Assembly: GCA_023396225.1 (NCBI GenBank)
Contig: JAEWWT010000004.1
Location: forward strand, 1 to 6,600
Direction of reading: 5' to 3'
DNA: 6,600 bases
Origin: Bacillota bacterium
GTDB taxonomy: Bacteria > Bacillota > Clostridia > Oscillospirales > Ruminococcaceae
Positions 5,555 to 6,600 of the stretch are shown one piece after another. Positions within the stretch are counted from its first letter, which is position 1, and each line of letters begins with the position of its first letter. Position numbers and translations under genes: made by a program. Under the pieces are notes generated by a model. That model ran no database searches, had not been told where the DNA came from, and saw only the letters and a list, made by a program, of their open reading frames with translations.

Positions 5555-5683
5555 AAAAATAACGGACTAGAACATATACAGGAACAGTTAAACAAAATTG
5601 AAAGTAAAATTGACATTATTCTACCAATGGAAATATTAATATCAATCTTACTCTTCACAACTGTAATAATTAACATGAAATGA
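5552..5683 (+). CDS. 43-residue coiled-coil protein with a C-terminal membrane segment
   Basis: This short gene is supported by a good ribosome binding site (GAGAGGAAG near 5536-5544), by its position, and by clear homology to the next gene. Residues 8-24 form a heptad-like segment, IQEQLNKIESKIDIIL. Residues 26-41 are strongly hydrophobic (MEILISILLFTTVIIN) and would form a single membrane segment. The layout of a short coil followed by one membrane span recalls XhlA/BhlA-type phage lysis accessory proteins, but this protein is shorter and the match is weak. It could equally be a membrane anchor for the soluble copy. It lies 68 bases after the long hairpin, in tandem with the next gene. The reading frame is well supported; the function is not. 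Confidence 0.65.
   Translation: MKNNGLEHIQEQLNKIESKIDIILPMEILISILLFTTVIINMK
5579..5622 (+). repeat. Coiled-coil coding repeat, copy 1
   Basis: This 44-base stretch matches 5840-5883 with about five substitutions, most of them in third codon positions. Both encode QEQLN(K/R)IESK(I/L)DIIL. The synonymous bias shows the peptide has been kept under selection since duplication. The distance between the coding copies (261 bases) is larger than that between the leaders (179 bases), so the second gene carries about 27 extra codons at its start. Confidence 0.8.
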
Positions 5684-5698
5684 TAGATGTAAATAAAT

Positions 5699-5731
5699 TG
5701 AAAATCTAAATATTGAAAGAGGTGCATTATG
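5699..5731 (+). repeat. Duplicated leader, copy 2
   Basis: TGAAAATCTAAA (5699-5710) is identical to 5520-5531. It is followed by AAAGAGGTG (5716-5724), the binding site for the gene at 5729, and by ATTATG as in copy 1. It is the start of the second duplicated unit. Confidence 0.7.
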
Positions 5732-5911
5732 ATAAATACAAATGATAACTTAAATATGGTAATTGCAGAAATGGATGCTATAAAAGATAATATGCTTTAC
5801 GGAAAAGTATGTGATATATCTAAAAAGCAAGCACTTATGCAGGAACAGTTAAACAGAATTGAAAGCAAGCTTGATATTATTCTCAAGATGTTAGGTGAAA
5901 ACAATGGCTAA
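5729..5911 (+). CDS. 60-residue coiled-coil protein, soluble paralogue
   Basis: This 60-residue protein shares QEQLNRIESKLDIIL (about 39-53) with the gene at 5552 but has no membrane segment and ends in a short polar tail (KMLGENNG). Its first 35 residues are extra relative to the paralogue and are also helix-prone (NLNMVIAEMDAIKDNM). The start is secure, with AAAGAGGTG at 5716-5724. Its stop codon overlaps the next gene, whose ATG at 5904 lies inside it (ATGGCTAA), so the two are likely translationally coupled. The shared segment could let the two paralogues pair, linking a membrane-bound and a soluble partner. That is inference; no function is known to me for either. Confidence 0.7.
   Translation: MINTNDNLNMVIAEMDAIKDNMLYGKVCDISKKQALMQEQLNRIESKLDIILKMLGENNG
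5840..5883 (+). repeat. Coiled-coil coding repeat, copy 2
   Basis: This is the partner of 5579-5622, at about 39 of 44 identical bases. After the shared DIIL codons the two genes diverge fully: copy 1 continues into a membrane segment and copy 2 into a short polar tail. Confidence 0.8.
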
Positions 5912-6359
5912 TAACAGAGGAAAAATTGACGGATTTGGAGCAGGTAAAAGCACTTCACAGGAGCAGAGTATTATTCAAAAAATAAAAGAACTGGTTAAGA
6001 CAGATGCTAAAGTATATTTTATATTATGGAAATTTGCCCCTCAACTTTTACCTAATTCAAATTTAAAATCATTTGATGAATTGAAAAATAATTATAAAAC
6101 CTTTACAGAGGGTATGACAGAACAGAACTGTAATAACTGGCTGACTGAACAGAATGTGCAAACTGCTATTAAGTGGCTTTTGAATAGATTACATCAAGCC
6201 AAAATGATTGAACTGTATAACTTATATTTTGATAAGGCTAAGGAAGATACTCAAGCTTTTAAAGCCTTTATTGAATTTTCAGAAAAGTTCTTTGCAGAGC
6301 AGAAAGACAGTGAATTGTTAGGAATATTACAAGGAATTAAAGATGATGAAATAGAATAG
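5904..6359 (+). CDS. Putative small terminase subunit (TerS-like)
   Basis: This 151-residue, mostly helical protein resembles small terminase subunits of Firmicutes phages, which select DNA for packaging and assemble as a ring on the large subunit. The supporting pattern is a flexible basic start (ANNRGKIDGFGAG) and a helix-turn-helix-like middle (MTEQNCNNWLTEQNVQ, 71-86). The most typical part is AIKWLLNRLHQAKMIELYNL (88-107), then TQAFKAFIEFSEKFF (116-130) and a short acidic end, ILQGIKDDEIE. The match is by recall, so the name is tentative. ATG 5904 is preferred because AGGTGA at 5893-5898 is a plausible binding site; GTG 5895 lies inside that site. It overlaps the preceding stop codon. 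No large subunit follows within the window, only 240 bases of non-coding DNA. Confidence 0.5.
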   Translation: MANNRGKIDGFGAGKSTSQEQSIIQKIKELVKTDAKVYFILWKFAPQLLPNSNLKSFDELKNNYKTFTEGMTEQNCNNWLTEQNVQTAIKWLLNRLHQAKMIELYNLYFDKAKEDTQAFKAFIEFSEKFFAEQKDSELLGILQGIKDDEIE

Positions 6360-6361
6360 CG

Positions 6362-6474
6362 TATAACGTTCTACAAGGCTTGTACAGACACTTTAGAGGG
6401 CTATGTGTTAAATTATAGGGGTAAATTTAAGTGTGCTAATTTTGCGTGTAAATTGCTTATATCAGAACGTTATA
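6362..6474. repeat. 11-bp perfect inverted repeat with adjacent palindrome
   Basis: The arms are TATAACGTTCT (6362-6372) and AGAACGTTATA (6464-6474). Each contains the self-complementary AACGTT. The palindrome at 6372-6384 shares its first base with the left arm. Such paired sites are used by recombinases, replication proteins and regulators; nothing in the window says which. Confidence 0.6.
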
Positions 6475-6535
6475 GAAAGACTAACTATTAAAAGTCAAGA
6501 CCTAAAATGAAAAAGTGCAAAAAAATTCGCCGCCC

Positions 6536-6563
6536 TTGACAAACAGCAATCAAATGCTATTTA
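6536..6563 (+). promoter_or_regulatory. Putative extended -10 promoter at the right edge
   Basis: A perfect TTGACA (6536-6541) is followed after 16 bases by TATTTA (6558-6563), which has an extended TGC just before it (6555-6557). It would drive a gene starting near 6576-6588. The -10 match is weak, but the perfect -35 and the extended motif make it the best promoter in the window. The -35 box lies in the CTTGAC arm of the inverted pair at 6494-6499. Confidence 0.5.
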
Positions 6564-6587
6564 GTATTAGCGAGGGTGACGGAGAGA

Positions 6588-6600
6588 ATGACAAATAGAC
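6588..6600 (+). CDS. Start of a gene cut by the window edge
   Basis: An ATG at 6588 begins a frame reading M-T-N-R before the window ends. GGAGAG (6581-6586) is close upstream, and a GTG at 6576 in the same frame is an alternative start. The putative promoter at 6536-6563 supports a real gene. Four codons do not allow identification; a recombinase or other element gene would fit the position but cannot be claimed. Confidence 0.3.

Larger units (their letters stand above)
6360..6587. other. Non-coding region with inverted repeat and short repeats
   Basis: No gene is supported here. TATAACGTTCT (6362-6372) and AGAACGTTATA (6464-6474) form a perfect 11-bp inverted repeat with 91 bases between. 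Next to the left arm lies TACAAG-G-CTTGTA (6372-6384), a perfect 13-bp palindrome. Between the arms, GTGT-plus-AAATT motifs recur loosely (6405-6414, 6431-6443, 6446-6454). GTCAAG (6494-6499) and CTTGAC (6535-6540) form a second inverted pair that takes in a promoter -35 box. The layout is compatible with an attachment, operator or origin site; none is proven. Confidence 0.5.

Noticed and set aside
5527..5727. 66-codon - strand frame opposite the 43-residue gene
   Set aside because: Its hydrophobic composition is the antisense of the membrane segment and AT-rich leader; the duplicated + strand genes explain the region.
6405..6454. Iteron array based on GTGT-AAATT motifs
   Set aside because: The motifs differ in length and spacing (26 then 15 bases), too irregular to call iterons in AT-rich DNA.

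Overview
The window is AT-rich. It uses strong AGGAGG-type ribosome binding sites and many compact stem-loop terminators, and every convincing gene is on the + strand. This points to a low-GC Gram-positive host, most likely a gut-type Clostridia member, and to a phage-derived or phage-satellite element rather than core chromosome. No rRNA, tRNA, CRISPR array or insertion sequence was seen.

The left part (1-1740) is a capsid cassette. It holds a scaffold protein (134-688), a stem-loop terminator, a HK97-fold major capsid protein (785-1624), and then three consecutive stem-loops, the last a terminator. No head-completion or tail genes follow the capsid gene, which is unusual for a tailed phage.

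The middle part (1741-5484) looks like a control and replication module. It contains a small XRE-type regulator (1750-1953) and a 254-base non-coding stretch with operator-like palindromic repeats and other RNA-like structure. A 260-residue protein with a DHH-phosphoesterase-like motif order follows (2208-2990), then two small genes of unknown function, a 15-bp palindrome and a terminator. The module ends with a 600-residue PrimPol-type primase carrying a DnaG-like zinc finger (3608-5410) and a long hairpin just downstream.

The right part (5485-6600) has two tandem small genes that share a duplicated leader and coiled-coil segment; one copy ends in a membrane segment and the other is soluble. 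A 151-residue protein resembling small terminase subunits follows (5904-6359). The last 240 bases are non-coding and hold an 11-bp inverted repeat, a 13-bp palindrome and a plausible promoter leading into a gene cut by the window edge.

Taken together the genes could copy DNA (primase, DHH-like protein), control expression (XRE), choose DNA for packaging (TerS-like) and build a procapsid (scaffold and capsid). No large terminase, portal, protease, tail, helicase or clear integrase is visible here. A capsid-encoding satellite, a phage-plasmid, or a rearranged phage with its remaining genes outside the window are all compatible. The function of several small genes cannot be read from sequence alone.
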